Below are positions 48,095-59,637 of a stretch of 64,000 nucleotides of DNA, piece by piece. Position numbers and translations under genes: made by a program. Location: positions 216,598 through 280,597 of the forward strand of contig JBCCHD010000001.1 of assembly GCA_039028935.1 (NCBI GenBank), in the 5' to 3' direction. The first letter of the stretch is position 1; every line of letters begins with the position of its first letter. This stretch comes from Pseudomonadota bacterium (GTDB lineage Bacteria; Pseudomonadota; Gammaproteobacteria; Steroidobacterales; SZUA-146). The notes under the pieces were generated by a model. The model was not told where the DNA came from. It ran no database searches and saw nothing but the letters and a program-made list of their open reading frames with translations.

Positions 48095-48874
48095 TTAAAA
48101 CGACATACCCACCATGTTGTAGCCGCCGTCCACGTACAACACCTCACCGGTGATACCCAGTGCAAGGTCCGAACACAAAAATGCCGCGGCGTTGCCCACC
48201 TGTTCCAGTGTGATGTTGCGTCGAAGCGGCGCGGTTTCCTCCACATGGCGAAGCATTTTGCGAAAGCCACCGATGCCAGCCGCCGCCAGTGTTTTGATGG
48301 GGCCCGCGGAAATCGCGTTGACTCGAATACCGTCTGGGCCAAGATCGTTGGCCAAAAACCGCATGCTCGCTTCAAGACTCGCCTTTGCTGGCCCCATCAC
48401 GTTGTAGTTTGGGACCGCTTTCACTGCGCCAAGGTAGCTGAGCGTCAACAGGCTGCCTTGGCGGCCACGCATCAACGGTGCGGCGTTCTTGGCCAGTGCG
48501 CTGAAACTATAGGACGAAATGTCATGCGCAACGCGAAAACCCTCGCGAGTGACCGCTTCGCTATAACGACCGTCCAGCTGATCGCGCGGGGCGAACCCCA
48601 CGGCGTGTACAACCACATCGATGTGCGACCATTCGGCCCGTATGCGGGCAAACGCGTCGCGAATCGCTTTGTCTTCCGCGACGTCCATCGGCATTAAGAG
48701 TGAACTGTCGGTTTGTTCTGCAAGGGCCTCCACGCGAGGTTTGAGTTTCTCGTTCTGGTACGTGTAGGCGAGGTCCGCCCCTTCACGATGCATCGCTTCG
48801 GCAATGCCCCAGGCGATTGAGCGTTTGCTGGCCACACCGACGATGAGCGCACGTTTACCGGTTAAAAATCCCAT
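48095..48874 (-). CDS. fabI: Enoyl-[acyl-carrier-protein] reductase (NADH)
   Basis: 259 residues. SDR enzyme for the last step of each fatty acid elongation round and the triclosan target. The N-terminus is [20 protein letters not shown], and the active site has [13 protein letters not shown] (Tyr-x6-Lys). ATG 48874 has GGGAG four bases upstream; the frame extends into mltD but without FabI similarity. It starts ten bases after mltD, so the two form an operon. Confidence 0.96.
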   Translation of the reverse strand: MGFLTGKRALIVGVASKRSIAWGIAEAMHREGADLAYTYQNEKLKPRVEALAEQTDSSLLMPMDVAEDKAIRDAFARIRAEWSHIDVVVHAVGFAPRDQLDGRYSEAVTREGFRVAHDISSYSFSALAKNAAPLMRGRQGSLLTLSYLGAVKAVPNYNVMGPAKASLEASMRFLANDLGPDGIRVNAISAGPIKTLAAAGIGGFRKMLRHVEETAPLRRNITLEQVGNAAAFLCSDLALGITGEVLYVDGGYNMVGMSF

Positions 48875-48884
48875 ATTGCTCCCT

Positions 48885-50420
48885 TTATTGCCCGCCCGAC
48901 TGATGGGTGACATCGACGTACAGACTGAGTTTCTGGCCAGGCTGTAAGTAGCGCTGGCCGTCGATTCGATTCCATTGCTTAAGCTGCGACACACTCACGT
49001 TAAACCGCGAAGAAATGCGCGAGAGCGAATCGCCGCGTCGCACAGTGTACCGGATCTTGCGGCGTGTGCCGTCCGGCCCGCTGCTGGCCGTGGCGGATGA
49101 TGATACGCCTTTGACGATCAATTGTTTACCGATGCTCAACGTATCGCCAGGGGCCATACCATTCCAGCGAGCGAGTTGCCGGGTGCCCACACCAAAGCGC
49201 TTTGCTATGGTCCAAAACGAGTCACCAGACTTGACAGTATAGCGCGTGTGGTTGCCACGTTGATTGAGGCGCTGCGCTTCGCGTGCCGACGCCGACAAAC
49301 TGTACTGATCGGGCGATTGACTGCTGACTGGAATGAGAAGATGCTTGCCCGCGCGAATCGACGTGCCGTTTAGGTCGTTGGCTGAGCGCAGTGCCGACAC
49401 CGTGGTGTCGTAACGTTCTGCTAATTCACTGAGCGTCTCGCCGTTGGCAATTTTGTGTCGTTTCCAGCTTACACGTTGACTGGCTGGCAGCGCATCAAGC
49501 TGCTGTTGAACCGCGGCCGCACTGTCTGCCGGTACCATAAGTCGATGCGGTCCATCGGGGGATGTCGCCCAACGATTGTAGCCAGCGTTGAGTCGATACA
49601 TTTCCTGCACGTCTACGCCCGCCATGTCCGCTACCAAGGCAAGGTCGATTTGACCACCGGTGGCCACCTCGGCGAAATACGGCGTGCTCGATACGAACGG
49701 AAGCTGAATGTTGTACTGCCAGTAATGTTTGACGAGATGGCTAATGGCCAGAAGTTTGGGCACATAGGCGCGGGTCTCTCGCGGCAAGCGGAGGTGCCAA
49801 AAGTCTGTAGGTTTGCCGGCTTTCCGGTTTTTACGCACGGCGCTACGCACACGACCTTCGCCGGAATTATACGCCGCCGCCGCCAATAGCCAGTCGCCAT
49901 CCACGCGCCCATGTAAATGCTCAAGGTAATCGAGCGCGGCGCGTGTCGATTCAACCGGGTCGCGTCGACCGTCATACCACCAGTTTTGGTCGAGGTCGAA
50001 CATGCGGCCAGTGGCCGGCACGAACTGCCACAGCCCGGCGGCGCGTCCATGCGAATAGGCGAATGGATCGAACGCACTTTCAACCACCGGCAACAGGGCA
50101 AACTCAAGCGGCATGCCACGTTTACGCAACTCGCTTACGATATGTGGCAGGTAGCGACGCGAGCGTTCAAATACGCGGTTCAGATAATCGGGATTGCGTA
50201 CATACCAGTTGAGCTGAGATTGCGTGCGATCGTTGAGTTCGATGGGCCATGTGAATTCGGCACTGATCGTGTCGAGCAGGCTGTACGTGTAGGTTTGTGG
50301 TTCAGGTGGTGTGACGGCCGAAGCGGCGGCACCTGGCGGCACCAGTAGCCACAGCGTCAGCGTTGCCAGCAGCCCGTATCGCATCACGCCTGTCATAAAC
50401 GAGGTGCAGCGATCAGGCAT
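48885..50420 (-). CDS. mltD: Membrane-bound lytic murein transglycosylase D
   Basis: 511 residues. N-terminal export signal ([21 protein letters not shown]), then an SLT domain with the catalytic Glu in [20 protein letters not shown] and [13 protein letters not shown]. Three LysM repeats end the protein (starting near [18 protein letters not shown] and RGDSLSRIS). No classical lipobox is evident, unlike E. coli MltD. It cleaves glycan strands in the periplasm. ATG 50420 has GGGAG seven bases upstream. fabI follows ten bases later. Confidence 0.93.
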   Translation of the reverse strand: MPDRCTSFMTGVMRYGLLATLTLWLLVPPGAAASAVTPPEPQTYTYSLLDTISAEFTWPIELNDRTQSQLNWYVRNPDYLNRVFERSRRYLPHIVSELRKRGMPLEFALLPVVESAFDPFAYSHGRAAGLWQFVPATGRMFDLDQNWWYDGRRDPVESTRAALDYLEHLHGRVDGDWLLAAAAYNSGEGRVRSAVRKNRKAGKPTDFWHLRLPRETRAYVPKLLAISHLVKHYWQYNIQLPFVSSTPYFAEVATGGQIDLALVADMAGVDVQEMYRLNAGYNRWATSPDGPHRLMVPADSAAAVQQQLDALPASQRVSWKRHKIANGETLSELAERYDTTVSALRSANDLNGTSIRAGKHLLIPVSSQSPDQYSLSASAREAQRLNQRGNHTRYTVKSGDSFWTIAKRFGVGTRQLARWNGMAPGDTLSIGKQLIVKGVSSSATASSGPDGTRRKIRYTVRRGDSLSRISSRFNVSVSQLKQWNRIDGQRYLQPGQKLSLYVDVTHQSGGQ

Positions 50421-50613
50421 GGTGGTCTCCCGGCGGGTTGATAAAGCAAGGTTGGAGTAGGGCGCCCGCTGGCGCGGGGGCGGCTCTATCCTACGCAAAA
50501 TCCGCCTGGACACAAACTGTGCACTCATTTCCCTCACGATCGCTTACTACGACGGCTCGGCATCGCCGGGGGGCATATCGATCAGGACAAAAGGGGGCCA
50601 AAAAGGTAATCTA

Positions 50614-51384
50614 GTGGTCATGGAGCCACTCGCACTCACTGAATCGACCGCGGCGGCGGCAGCCCAATGGCTGGCTGGCCCGGTCGGCCAGCGCCTGTTG
50701 GCCAGGGAAGAACACCTGATCGAGCGCGAACTCGAGCAGGTGTTTGGCTTTCAGCTTCTGCAGATTGGCACATGGGGCGACAGCGAACGTTTTGTGCAAC
50801 ACAGCAAGACGCTGCGGCACAGCGTGCTGTGCGCGCGGGATGGCGAAGGGGTGGACGTCATCGGTGAACCCGATGAACTGCCGATTGCCAGCGATTCCGT
50901 GGATGCGGTCATTCTGCCTCACACGCTGGAACAGCACCCCAATCCGCACCAAGTGTTGCGGGAGGTGCAGCGGATTCTCGTGTGTGATGGTCATGCGATC
51001 ATTCTCGGCTTCAGCCCGACGAGTGCATGGGGTCTGCGCAACGTGTTTCGCTCGCGCCAAAACGCGATTGCGCGACCGCTGAGCGGCCGACGGGTGAACG
51101 ACTGGCTGCGCTTGCTGGGACTCGAGCCCATCCACTGTCACCGCTATTTCTACACGTTGCCCATTGAGCACGAAAAAACCCTCGAGCGCACCGCTGGACT
51201 GGAACGGTGGGGTAGCCGTTGGTGGCCGCTTTTGAACGGGGCGTATGTGGTCACTGCAAGAAAGTCGATGGTGCGCGCCGCGTTGGTTGGGCGTCGCTGG
51301 CATCGCCGTCGTCGCGTGGTCGGCGGATTGGCTGAACCCGCCACGCGCACAGCCGCGGCCCGTCGGCCGAACGAATCGCGCTAG
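50614..51384 (+). CDS. Class I SAM-dependent methyltransferase, YafS-like
   Basis: 256 residues. Methyltransferase of the UbiE/YafS type: IGTWGDS replaces a typical SAM motif I, with DELPIASDSVDAVILPHTLE and VLREVQRILVCDGHAIILGF downstream. The glycine-rich SAM loop is weak, so activity and substrate are uncertain. GTG 50614 is preferred, with AAGG seven bases upstream; ATG 50620 is an alternative. Its place between mltD and rnhA-dnaQ matches yafS in E. coli, but gloB, which sits there too, is absent. Confidence 0.8.
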   Translation: MVMEPLALTESTAAAAAQWLAGPVGQRLLAREEHLIERELEQVFGFQLLQIGTWGDSERFVQHSKTLRHSVLCARDGEGVDVIGEPDELPIASDSVDAVILPHTLEQHPNPHQVLREVQRILVCDGHAIILGFSPTSAWGLRNVFRSRQNAIARPLSGRRVNDWLRLLGLEPIHCHRYFYTLPIEHEKTLERTAGLERWGSRWWPLLNGAYVVTARKSMVRAALVGRRWHRRRRVVGGLAEPATRTAAARRPNESR

Positions 51385-51408
51385 CCGTTCTGGACATGCG
51401 AGTGCTGC

Positions 51409-51861
51409 ATGAGCGGTGAGTGTGGGCGCGTGCCGTCGGTAGTCATTCATACGGATGGAGCCTGTCGGGGTAATCCGGGGCCCGGCGGCTGGGGCGCGCG
51501 ACTGCAAAGCGGTCAGCACGTTAAAGAACTGTTTGGCGGTGAGCCCGATACAACCAACAATCGTATGGAACTGCGCGCGGTGATCGAGGCGCTCAACGTG
51601 CTCAATCGTCGTTGCCACATTCTGCTGATTACCGATTCCCGATATGTGATGCAAGGGGTCACCGAATGGATGGCCAACTGGAAGCGACGTGGCTGGAAAA
51701 CCGCTGGCAAGAAGCCGGTTAAAAACCGAGATCTTTGGCAACAACTTGACGAGGCGTTGTCTGGCCACGAGGTCGACTGGCGCTGGGTCAAGGGTCACGC
51801 GGGCGACGAGGGCAACGAACGTGCGGACGCACTCGCGAACCAGGGTATCGACAACCTGTGA
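51409..51861 (+). CDS. rnhA: Ribonuclease HI
   Basis: 150 residues. Degrades RNA in RNA-DNA hybrids. The catalytic carboxylates are the Asp of [16 protein letters not shown], the Glu of NNRMELRAV, the Asp of LITDSRYVM and the C-terminal Asp of [12 protein letters not shown] 51409 is the annotated start; it lies 24 bases after the methyltransferase gene. Confidence 0.96.
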   Translation: MSGECGRVPSVVIHTDGACRGNPGPGGWGARLQSGQHVKELFGGEPDTTNNRMELRAVIEALNVLNRRCHILLITDSRYVMQGVTEWMANWKRRGWKTAGKKPVKNRDLWQQLDEALSGHEVDWRWVKGHAGDEGNERADALANQGIDNL

Positions 51862-51931
51862 TCGTGACTCGATAGGATAGTTGGCGACAGGATGAATATC
51901 GTCTCAGTACACCGTCACTTGGAGTCTACTC

Positions 51932-52669
51932 ATGACCGACCCGCATAAACGCCAGATTGTGCTCGATACGGAGACCACTGGCCTAAATCCCGATCAGGGT
52001 CATCGCATTATCGAAATCGGCTGCGTGGAAATGATAAATCGGCGCGTCACCGGGCAAACCTACCATGTGTACCTCAACCCGGATCGCGACATCGATGAAG
52101 GCGCCGTCGCCGTGCATGGATTGAGCCGCGAATTTTTGGCAGACAAGCCGCGCTTTGTGGACGTCGTGGATGCGTTTCTTGAATTTGTCGATGAGGCTGA
52201 GCTGCTGATCCACAATGCGCCGTTTGACATCGGTTTTCTCGATATGGAATTGCGCCGCCTCAAGAACCCCTATGCGCTGATGGCTGCGCGTTGTGAGGTG
52301 ACCGACACGCTGACGCTTGCTCGTCAGAAACACCCAGGTCAGCGTAATTCACTCGACGCTCTGTGTAAGCGCTATCACATCGACAACAGTAGCCGCACGC
52401 TGCACGGCGCGCTGCTCGATTCTCAGTTGCTCGCTGAGATGTATCTGGCCATGACCGGCGGCCAAGGCAAGCTGTTACTCAATGAGGAGGCGGATTCCGG
52501 CGGCGGTCGAACCTCGGTGCCGCGCCGGGCGATTGATCGATCAGGTCTGGCGCTCACCGTGCTGGCGGCCAGTTCTGCCGAGCGAGCCGCACACGAGGCC
52601 AAACTCGATCAAATCGAGTCTGTGTCGGGCGAGCCGAGCGTGTGGCGTCGACTCGAACCCTCCTCTTAA
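51932..52669 (+). CDS. dnaQ: DNA polymerase III epsilon subunit (proofreading exonuclease)
   Basis: 245 residues. DEDDh 3'-5' exonuclease. Exo I is VLDTETTGLNPDQGHRIIE, Exo II HNAPFDIGFLD, and Exo III HGALLDSQLLAEMY. The C-terminal part, joining the alpha subunit, is present. ATG 51932 follows TTGGAGTCTACTC. rnhA-dnaQ are adjacent on the same strand here; in E. coli they are divergent. Confidence 0.95.
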   Translation: MTDPHKRQIVLDTETTGLNPDQGHRIIEIGCVEMINRRVTGQTYHVYLNPDRDIDEGAVAVHGLSREFLADKPRFVDVVDAFLEFVDEAELLIHNAPFDIGFLDMELRRLKNPYALMAARCEVTDTLTLARQKHPGQRNSLDALCKRYHIDNSSRTLHGALLDSQLLAEMYLAMTGGQGKLLLNEEADSGGGRTSVPRRAIDRSGLALTVLAASSAERAAHEAKLDQIESVSGEPSVWRRLEPSS

Positions 52670-52786
52670 GCGCCCTACTGGCGCGCTTCCCCAACAAATC
52701 GGGCGATCCGGCCGTCTTAACCTCTACCACGTCTCATTTTGAGACAAATCCGCCTTTCATACATGGTTCGCGACTGATAATCGGCA

Positions 52787-52792
52787 TATAAT
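52787..52792 (+). promoter_or_regulatory. Candidate -10 element for nhaB
   Basis: A perfect TATAAT 43 bases before the nhaB start. The -35 region is poor, so an activator may be needed. Confidence 0.45.
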
Positions 52793-52835
52793 CCGTGCCT
52801 TATCAAAATCCTGAGCAAACCGGGGGTACAGGTAT

Positions 52836-54362
52836 ATGGCAACGCACCATGGATCAGAAAGCATGCTAAGAGCACTGTGGCGAAACTTCCTGGGAAATTC
52901 CCCAGAATGGTACAAGCTGTTAATTGTTAGCTTCCTCGTTGTCAACATGGTGGTGTACTACGGGTTGGGTGAGGCAGGCGGCAAAATCGTCGGCTGGATG
53001 CTGGTGCTTGAATTCATTTTCACCTTAGCGATGGCACTGAAGTGCTACCCGCTGCAACCGGGTGGGTTGTTGGCCATTCAGGCCGCTGCCATTGGCCTAA
53101 CCAGCGCCTACACTATTTTTCATGAGGTTGAGAAGAACCTGAAAGTCATCTTGCTGCTCGTTTTTATGGTAGCGGGCATCTACTTTCTTAAAGAACTTCT
53201 CATGTTTATCTTCACCAAAATTGTGTTGAAGGTGAGATCCAAGCGTTTACTGTCTTTGGCGTTTAGTGCTGTTGCGGCGGTTTTATCCGCCTTTCTTGAT
53301 GCACTCACCGTGACCGCTGTTGTGATCACCGTTGCCGCTGGTTTTTACGGCGTCTATCATCGCGTCGCCTCCGGCAAACGCTTTCATGATGATCATGATC
53401 ATGCCGACGATGAAAAGGTGTGTGACACCCATCAATCGGATCTCAAACAGTTTCGTCGATTCCTTCGCAACCTGATGATGCATGCCGCTGTCGGTACCGC
53501 CCTTGGCGGTGTTATGACGACGGTGGGTGAGCCGCAGAATTTGCTCATCGCCTCGATTATGGAGTGGGACTTTAAGTCCTTCTTCGTGCAGATGTCGCCG
53601 ATTACTATTCCAGTCTTTTTTGTCGGCCTCACCACCTGCTTTCTCGTCGAGAAATTCAAATTATTTAATTATGGCGCTGAGCTTCCGGAAAATGTCCGGC
53701 AGATCCTCCAAAGCTATGATGATGAACAGGCTAAAGAGCGCGGTCCGCGCGACGTCGTGAAGCTTTGGTCGCAGGCGGCGATTGTCGTTTTCTTGGTGTT
53801 GGCGCTAGGTTTCCACATTGCCGAGGTTGGGTTGATCGGTCTGGCTGTGATTGTCTTGGCAACGGCCTTCACTGGCGTAACGGAAGAGCATCGAATAGGG
53901 CATGCGTTTGAAGAAGCGCTACCGTTCACCGCATTGCTCGTTGTGTTTTTCGGCATTGTGGCGGTGATCGAAGACCAAGGGCTATTCAAACCCATCATTG
54001 AATGGGTGTTTACCAAAGATCAATCGGCTCAGATTCCGTTGTTCTATGTGGCGAACGGGCTGCTGTCGATGATCAGCGATAATGTGTTCGTCGCTACTGT
54101 CTACATTGGTGAAGTGCAACGAGTCTACGAGTCAGGCGCCATTACGCGTGAGCACTTCGATCAACTGGCAATCGCGATTAACACCGGCACCAACATCCCG
54201 AGTGTTGCGACGCCAAACGGGCAGGCTGCGTTTCTATTTTTGTTAACGTCGGCGGTCGCGCCGCTCATTCGACTGAGTTATACACGCATGATGTGGCTGG
54301 CTCTGCCGTATACGATCACCATGTCGATTACCGGTCTGCTGGCAACGATTTATTTGCTGTAG
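52836..54362 (+). CDS. nhaB: Na+/H+ antiporter NhaB
   Basis: 508 residues with about 12 membrane helices. It closely follows E. coli Nha[19 protein letters not shown] at the N-terminus, [40 protein letters not shown], and [20 protein letters not shown] near the end. It expels Na+ using the proton gradient, which fits a saline or marine habitat, though many non-marine bacteria have it. A His/Asp-rich cytoplasmic loop ([12 protein letters not shown]) is visible near residue 185. Confidence 0.95.
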   Translation: MATHHGSESMLRALWRNFLGNSPEWYKLLIVSFLVVNMVVYYGLGEAGGKIVGWMLVLEFIFTLAMALKCYPLQPGGLLAIQAAAIGLTSAYTIFHEVEKNLKVILLLVFMVAGIYFLKELLMFIFTKIVLKVRSKRLLSLAFSAVAAVLSAFLDALTVTAVVITVAAGFYGVYHRVASGKRFHDDHDHADDEKVCDTHQSDLKQFRRFLRNLMMHAAVGTALGGVMTTVGEPQNLLIASIMEWDFKSFFVQMSPITIPVFFVGLTTCFLVEKFKLFNYGAELPENVRQILQSYDDEQAKERGPRDVVKLWSQAAIVVFLVLALGFHIAEVGLIGLAVIVLATAFTGVTEEHRIGHAFEEALPFTALLVVFFGIVAVIEDQGLFKPIIEWVFTKDQSAQIPLFYVANGLLSMISDNVFVATVYIGEVQRVYESGAITREHFDQLAIAINTGTNIPSVATPNGQAAFLFLLTSAVAPLIRLSYTRMMWLALPYTITMSITGLLATIYLL

Positions 54363-54403
54363 ACCGCTGCAACGATTGAGAAAGAAAAGGATAAGGATAA
54401 AAC

Positions 54404-55681
54404 ATGACTGATATGAAAGACGTCCGGATTGGTGTTGTTGGCTTGGGCTATGTCGGCCTGCCGCTTGCTGTATCGTTTGGCAACAAATACCCGACGTTAG
54501 GCTTCGATATCAACACGGCGCGGATTGCCGAACTCAATCGCGGTGAAGACAATACGCTTGAAGTCGATCCTGAGGAGCTAAAAGCGTCAACGCACCTCAC
54601 GTTCAGTGCGGACCCGGATGATCTGGCCGATTGCAATGTGCTTATCGCCACGGTGCCGACACCGATCGATGAGCATAAGCGGCCTGATTTGTCGCCACTG
54701 GAAGCGGCTAGCCGAACGCTCGGGAAACAGATCAAGCAAGGCGATATCATTATTTATGAGTCCACCGTGTACCCAGGTGCTACCGAAGAAGTGTGTGTGC
54801 CTATTCTTGAGCATGTGTCGGGGCTTGAGTACAACAAAGATTTTTTTGTTGGTTACAGCCCTGAACGTATTAATCCCGGCGACAAAGAGCATCGGCTCGA
54901 GACGATTCTTAAAGTGACATCTGGTTCGACACCAGAAGTGGCGGAAAAGGTCGACGCACTCTATGCCTCGATTATCACCGCGGGCACCTTCAAGGCGTCG
55001 TCTATTCGAGTCGCTGAGGCGGCAAAGGTTATTGAGAATACCCAGCGCGACGTCAATATTGCTCTGGTAAACGAGCTTGCGTTGATTTTTAATCGCTTGG
55101 GCATCGATACCGGTGAAGTATTGGCGGCGGCGGGCACCAAGTGGAACTTCTTACCGTTTCGTCCCGGCTTGGTTGGCGGTCACTGTATCGGTGTCGACCC
55201 TTACTACCTGACACACAAGTCGCAGGAGATGGGTTATCACCCCGAGATGATTCTTGCTGGGCGTCGCATCAACGACAACATGGGCATCTATGTGGTGTCT
55301 CAGGTAACGCGCCTGATGACACAAAAACGCATACATGTCGTGGGTTCGAATGTTTTGATTCTCGGTTTTACCTTCAAGGAAAACTGTCCAGACGTGCGCA
55401 ACACACGTGTGATCGACATGGTCAAGGAGTTCGAATCGTTGGACGCGAATGTCGATGTGTACGACCCATGGGCAAATTCGGCAGAAACGGAGCACGAGTA
55501 CGGCGTGGCGCTTACTCAGGAACTTAAAACGGGCCATTACGACGCCATTGTGCTGGCTGTGGCGCACGAACAGTTCGTAGATATGGGGGTTGATGCCGTG
55601 CGTCAACTTGGCCGCGAGACGCATGTTCTGTACGACATTAAACACCTCTTTTCGCCAGACGACGTTGATGGTCGTCTATAG
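54404..55681 (+). CDS. UDP-N-acetylhexosamine 6-dehydrogenase (TviB/WbpO type)
   Basis: 425 residues. Three-domain UDP-sugar dehydrogenase. NAD-binding [14 protein letters not shown], the substrate part [13 protein letters not shown], and catalytic Cys in [15 protein letters not shown]. The [13 protein letters not shown] form and ERINPGD are typical of TviB/WbpO, which oxidise UDP-GlcNAc or UDP-GalNAc to the uronic acid, rather than of UDP-glucose dehydrogenase. The start follows AAAGGATAAGGATAAAAC. First of three consecutive UDP-sugar genes. The exact substrate is not provable from sequence. Confidence 0.88.
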   Translation: MTDMKDVRIGVVGLGYVGLPLAVSFGNKYPTLGFDINTARIAELNRGEDNTLEVDPEELKASTHLTFSADPDDLADCNVLIATVPTPIDEHKRPDLSPLEAASRTLGKQIKQGDIIIYESTVYPGATEEVCVPILEHVSGLEYNKDFFVGYSPERINPGDKEHRLETILKVTSGSTPEVAEKVDALYASIITAGTFKASSIRVAEAAKVIENTQRDVNIALVNELALIFNRLGIDTGEVLAAAGTKWNFLPFRPGLVGGHCIGVDPYYLTHKSQEMGYHPEMILAGRRINDNMGIYVVSQVTRLMTQKRIHVVGSNVLILGFTFKENCPDVRNTRVIDMVKEFESLDANVDVYDPWANSAETEHEYGVALTQELKTGHYDAIVLAVAHEQFVDMGVDAVRQLGRETHVLYDIKHLFSPDDVDGRL

Positions 55682-55698
55682 ACTCTGAGCAGCGAACC

Positions 55699-56706
55699 AT
55701 GAAGATCTTAGTCACCGGTGCCGCCGGCTTTATCGGTAATCACGTGTCAGAACGTCTGCTTGAACGTGGTGATACGGTTGTAGGTCTTGATAACCTCAGC
55801 GATTATTACGACGTCAACCTCAAAAAAGCACGACTCGCTCGCTTTGACGGTAATGATCGGTTCATTTTTGAAAAAGTGGATTTAGTTGATCGCGACGAAA
55901 TGGAGCGCGTGTTCAAACAGCACAAGTTTGATCGAGTGATTCACTTAGCGGCGCAGGCGGGCGTGCGCTATTCGCTCGAAAATCCGCATGCGTATATCGA
56001 TGCCAATCTGGTTGGTTATCTACATATAATCGAAGGTTGCCGCCATCACGATGTCGAGCATTTGACCTATGCGTCGACGAGTTCGGTGTATGGCGCGCAC
56101 ACCAATATGCCGTTTTCGGTTAAGCGCAGCGTCGATCACCCTCTGACGCTGTATGCGGCCACCAAAAAAGCGAACGAACTAATTGCGCATTCGTACTCCA
56201 ATTTGTACAACATTCCGACGACCGGGTTGCGCTTCTTTACGGTTTATGGTCCCTGGGGAAGGCCGGATATGGCGCTGTTTCTTTTCACTAAGAATATTCT
56301 CGAGAACAAGCCGATCGACGTATTTAATTACGGTAAGCATCGTCGCGACTTTACCTATGTTGACGATATTGCCGAGGGCGTGATTCGCGCCAGTGATCGA
56401 GCGGCTGAACCGAGCGCCAACTGGGACAGTGATCATCCTGACCCTAGCTGCAGCTCGGTGCCGTATCGCATATACAATATTGGTAATAACCAGCCCGTCG
56501 AGTTAATGAAGTACGTATCGGTGCTTGAAGATTGTCTGGGTAAGAAAGCCGAAATTAACTACCTACCGCTCCAAGCAGGCGACGTGCCAGAGACCTTTGC
56601 GGATGTTTCCGAACTGATCACCGATGTCGGTTATAAACCCGATACGAGCGTAGAGGTCGGCGTGGCAAATTTTGTGAAATGGTTTCGCGCGTACTACAAC
56701 GTTTGA
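55699..56706 (+). CDS. NAD-dependent epimerase, UDP-glucuronate 4-epimerase type
   Basis: 335 residues, extended SDR. NAD-binding [17 protein letters not shown], active site STSSVYGA with YAATKKANE (Tyr-x3-Lys), and [20 protein letters not shown], the signature of UDP-glucuronate 4-epimerases (LspL/CapI type). It would turn UDP-GlcA into UDP-GalA; acting on the N-acetylated uronate made by the preceding enzyme is also possible. It lies 17 bases after the dehydrogenase gene and before ugd. Confidence 0.88.
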   Translation: MKILVTGAAGFIGNHVSERLLERGDTVVGLDNLSDYYDVNLKKARLARFDGNDRFIFEKVDLVDRDEMERVFKQHKFDRVIHLAAQAGVRYSLENPHAYIDANLVGYLHIIEGCRHHDVEHLTYASTSSVYGAHTNMPFSVKRSVDHPLTLYAATKKANELIAHSYSNLYNIPTTGLRFFTVYGPWGRPDMALFLFTKNILENKPIDVFNYGKHRRDFTYVDDIAEGVIRASDRAAEPSANWDSDHPDPSCSSVPYRIYNIGNNQPVELMKYVSVLEDCLGKKAEINYLPLQAGDVPETFADVSELITDVGYKPDTSVEVGVANFVKWFRAYYNV

Positions 56707-56759
56707 TCGTTGTGGTGCGATCTCGTTTATACAGCGCTATCCCGTTATTTGAGTAGTCT

Positions 56760-58100
56760 ATGAAGGTAACCGTTTTTGGTTCTGGTTATGTCGGTCTTGT
56801 GACCGGTGCCTGTCTTGCCGAAACTGGCAATCAAGTTGTGTGCGTCGACGTTGATCACGAAAAAGTGTCGATGCTTAAACGGGGTCAGGTGCCCATCTAC
56901 GAACCGGGCCTGCAAGAAATCGTTACTCGCAATATCGAAGCGGGCCGACTAACCTTTACTACTGTGGCGCGGGAAGGCGTCGAACATGGACTGTTTCAGT
57001 TTATTGCGGTGGGTACGCCACCCAATGAAGATGGCTCAGCTGACTTTACCCGCGTGATCAGCGTGGCCGAGACGATCGGTCAATTTGCGGATGACTATAA
57101 AGTCGTTGTCACCAAGTCGACCGTACCCGTGGGCACCGCTGCAAAGGTCCGCGCAACGCTCGATCGCGTGGTGCAAGACCGCGGCATCGACATTGAAATG
57201 GATGTGGCGTCTAACCCCGAGTTTCTCAAAGAAGGCGCAGCAGTCACTGATTTTATGCGACCTGATCGAATCATCGTTGGCACGGACAACCCGCGCACCG
57301 GTGAGTTATTTCGCACGCTTTATGATCCGTTTACGCGTAACCGTGATCGCTTGATCATGATGGATATCGAATCCGCCGAACTCACAAAATATGCGGCAAA
57401 TGCGATGTTGGCAACCAAAATCAGTTTCATGAACGAAGTGGCTAATCTCGCCGAAAAACTCAATGCCGATATCGAGCAGGTCAGACTGGGCATCGGTGCT
57501 GATCCTCGCATTGGGTATCACTTTATCTATCCAGGCTGTGGTTACGGTGGCTCGTGTTTTCCAAAAGACGTTAAGGCCTTAATTGGGTCAGCGGCGTCGG
57601 TAGGGGAGGCCATGCCGCTACTCAACGCGGTGGACCAGGTGAATGCGCGGCAGAAGCACGTGCTGTTCGACAAGATCAGCGCGTTCTTCGGCGATGAGCT
57701 GGCCGGTAAAACGGTTGCGTTGTGGGGCCTGGCATTCAAGCCCAACACGGACGATCTTCGCGAGGCGCCGAGTGCGGTCCTACTCGAGGCGCTTTGGGAA
57801 GCCGGCGTGCGTGTGCGTGCCTACGACCCGGTAGCTGGAGGCCGCGCGCAGGCGCAATTCGGGCAGCGCGATGATTTTGAGATTACCGAGACCGCGCTCC
57901 AGGCGTTAGAGGGCGCCGACGCGCTGGCGTTGGTCACGGAGTGGACTGAATTTCGCAGTCCGGATTTTACCAAGATGCGAGAGTTGCTCACGCATCCGGT
58001 CGTGTTCGATGGGCGCAATGTCTATGAGCCTGCTCTGATGAGCAAACACGGCTTTACCTATTTTGGCATTGGAAGAAATAACGCAGCGGAGTCTGCGTGA
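56760..58100 (+). CDS. ugd: UDP-glucose 6-dehydrogenase
   Basis: 446 residues. NAD-binding [38 protein letters not shown], and catalytic Cys in [18 protein letters not shown], the UDP-glucose/GDP-mannose dehydrogenase family with the Ugd-type CFPKD. It makes UDP-glucuronate, the substrate of the epimerase gene upstream. GDP-mannose dehydrogenase (AlgD) is the alternative, and a GDP-mannose supply is encoded next, but FPKDVKAL and the length favour Ugd. Confidence 0.88.
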   Translation: MKVTVFGSGYVGLVTGACLAETGNQVVCVDVDHEKVSMLKRGQVPIYEPGLQEIVTRNIEAGRLTFTTVAREGVEHGLFQFIAVGTPPNEDGSADFTRVISVAETIGQFADDYKVVVTKSTVPVGTAAKVRATLDRVVQDRGIDIEMDVASNPEFLKEGAAVTDFMRPDRIIVGTDNPRTGELFRTLYDPFTRNRDRLIMMDIESAELTKYAANAMLATKISFMNEVANLAEKLNADIEQVRLGIGADPRIGYHFIYPGCGYGGSCFPKDVKALIGSAASVGEAMPLLNAVDQVNARQKHVLFDKISAFFGDELAGKTVALWGLAFKPNTDDLREAPSAVLLEALWEAGVRVRAYDPVAGGRAQAQFGQRDDFEITETALQALEGADALALVTEWTEFRSPDFTKMRELLTHPVVFDGRNVYEPALMSKHGFTYFGIGRNNAAESA

Positions 58101-58141
58101 TGGTCCGCGAGCGCGGTGCCTGATACGAAGAGGAACGAGTC

Positions 58142-59575
58142 ATGATTATTCCAGTTGTACTGTCCGGTGGTTCCGGCACGCGCCTATGGCCGTTGTCGCG
58201 GGGTCTCTATCCTAAGCAGCTGCTGCCCTTGATTACCGAGAAAACAATGCTGCAGGACACTGTCGGCAGACTGGATGGTGTCGATAACTGTGGGGCACCG
58301 CTTGTGGTGTGCAATGAGTCGCATCGGTTCTTAGTGGCGGAGCAGTTGCGCAAAATCGACTGCGAACCCTCGGCCATCGTGCTAGAACCCGTGGGCCGCA
58401 ATACAGCGCCTGCTGTTGCGGCGGCGGCAATGCAGCTGATCGTCTCAAGCGACGATGACGCGCACGAAAACGTCATGCTCGTGTTGCCGGCCGATCACGT
58501 CATCCACAACGTTAAGGCGTTTCAGGAGGCCGTGCAGGTTGGCTATCAGCAAGCAATGTCTGGAAAGCTAGTCACCTTCGGTATTGTTCCGGACCAGCCG
58601 GAAACCGGTTATGGCTACATTAAGAAAGGTCCTTCGGCGGGTAACACGGCGTGCGAAGTCGATGAATTTGTTGAAAAGCCGGACGGCGCAACGGCGGCGG
58701 AATACCTTGCCTCGGGCCGTTACTTGTGGAACAGCGGCATGTTCATGTTCCGAGTTAATCAATATCTAGAGGAACTGGAACAGTTTACGCCAGAGATGGT
58801 CGCGCAATGTCGCCGGGCCGTTACCGACGCCGAGCGGGATCTGGATTTTACGCGCCTGGGCGTGACGGCGTTTGAAGCGTCTCCGTCCGACTCGATCGAC
58901 TATGCACTTATGGAGAAGACCACCAATGCGGTGGTGGTTCCGCTTGATGCGGGATGGAGCGATGTGGGTAACTGGAGCAGCTTGCACGCCAGTAAGCCAG
59001 CCGATAGCGACAACAATGTCATGGTGGGCGATGTCGTGCTGGAAGCCTGCGATAATTGCTATGCCCATTCCACCAGTCGCATGGTTGCGGCGGTCGGTCT
59101 GTCGAACCACATCATAGTGGAGACGGCCGACGCGGTCATGGTCGCGCCGAAGGGGCGATCGCAGGATGTGAAAAAAATCGTCGATAAACTTAAGTCGCAG
59201 GGTCGCGAGGAAGTCGGTCTTCATCGCGAGGTGTTTCGGCCTTGGGGCTCCTACGACAGCATCGATAATGGTTATCGCTATCAAGTCAAACGCCTGACTG
59301 TGAAACCCGGTGCCGTATTGTCCTTGCAAATGCACCACCATCGCGCCGAGCACTGGATAGTGGTGACGGGTACCGCTGAAATTACTCGAGGTGAAGAAGT
59401 GTTCTTACTCACCGAAAATCAATCGACTTATATTCCGCTTGGCACGGTGCATCGCATCGCCAATCCGGGCAACGTACCGCTCGAGATTATCGAAGTGCAG
59501 TCGGGCAGCTATCTGGGTGAGGACGATATCGTGCGCTACGAAGATACGTACGGTCGCGCTGGTCGCACCGACTGA
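58142..59575 (+). CDS. manC: Mannose-1-phosphate guanylyltransferase / mannose-6-phosphate isomerase
   Basis: 477 residues, the bifunctional type II form. The N-terminal nucleotidyltransferase has GGSGTRLWPLSRGLYPKQLL and DEFVEKPD. The C-terminal cupin isomerase part has MHHHRAEHWIVVTGTAEI and STYIPLGTVHRIANPG. It makes GDP-mannose from fructose-6-phosphate via mannose-6-phosphate and, after the mutase step, mannose-1-phosphate. The mutase is encoded next. ATG 58142 follows GAGGAACGAGTC. Confidence 0.94.
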   Translation: MIIPVVLSGGSGTRLWPLSRGLYPKQLLPLITEKTMLQDTVGRLDGVDNCGAPLVVCNESHRFLVAEQLRKIDCEPSAIVLEPVGRNTAPAVAAAAMQLIVSSDDDAHENVMLVLPADHVIHNVKAFQEAVQVGYQQAMSGKLVTFGIVPDQPETGYGYIKKGPSAGNTACEVDEFVEKPDGATAAEYLASGRYLWNSGMFMFRVNQYLEELEQFTPEMVAQCRRAVTDAERDLDFTRLGVTAFEASPSDSIDYALMEKTTNAVVVPLDAGWSDVGNWSSLHASKPADSDNNVMVGDVVLEACDNCYAHSTSRMVAAVGLSNHIIVETADAVMVAPKGRSQDVKKIVDKLKSQGREEVGLHREVFRPWGSYDSIDNGYRYQVKRLTVKPGAVLSLQMHHHRAEHWIVVTGTAEITRGEEVFLLTENQSTYIPLGTVHRIANPGNVPLEIIEVQSGSYLGEDDIVRYEDTYGRAGRTD

Positions 59576-59637
59576 TCGACGTTAAACCGTTGCCCTACCT
59601 GGCATTACGCCACTTCACTATTTCGGGGATTTAGTCC

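Noticed and set aside
52670..52684. Terminator after dnaQ
   Set aside because: GCGCC-CTACT-GGCGC is only a five-base stem with no T run.
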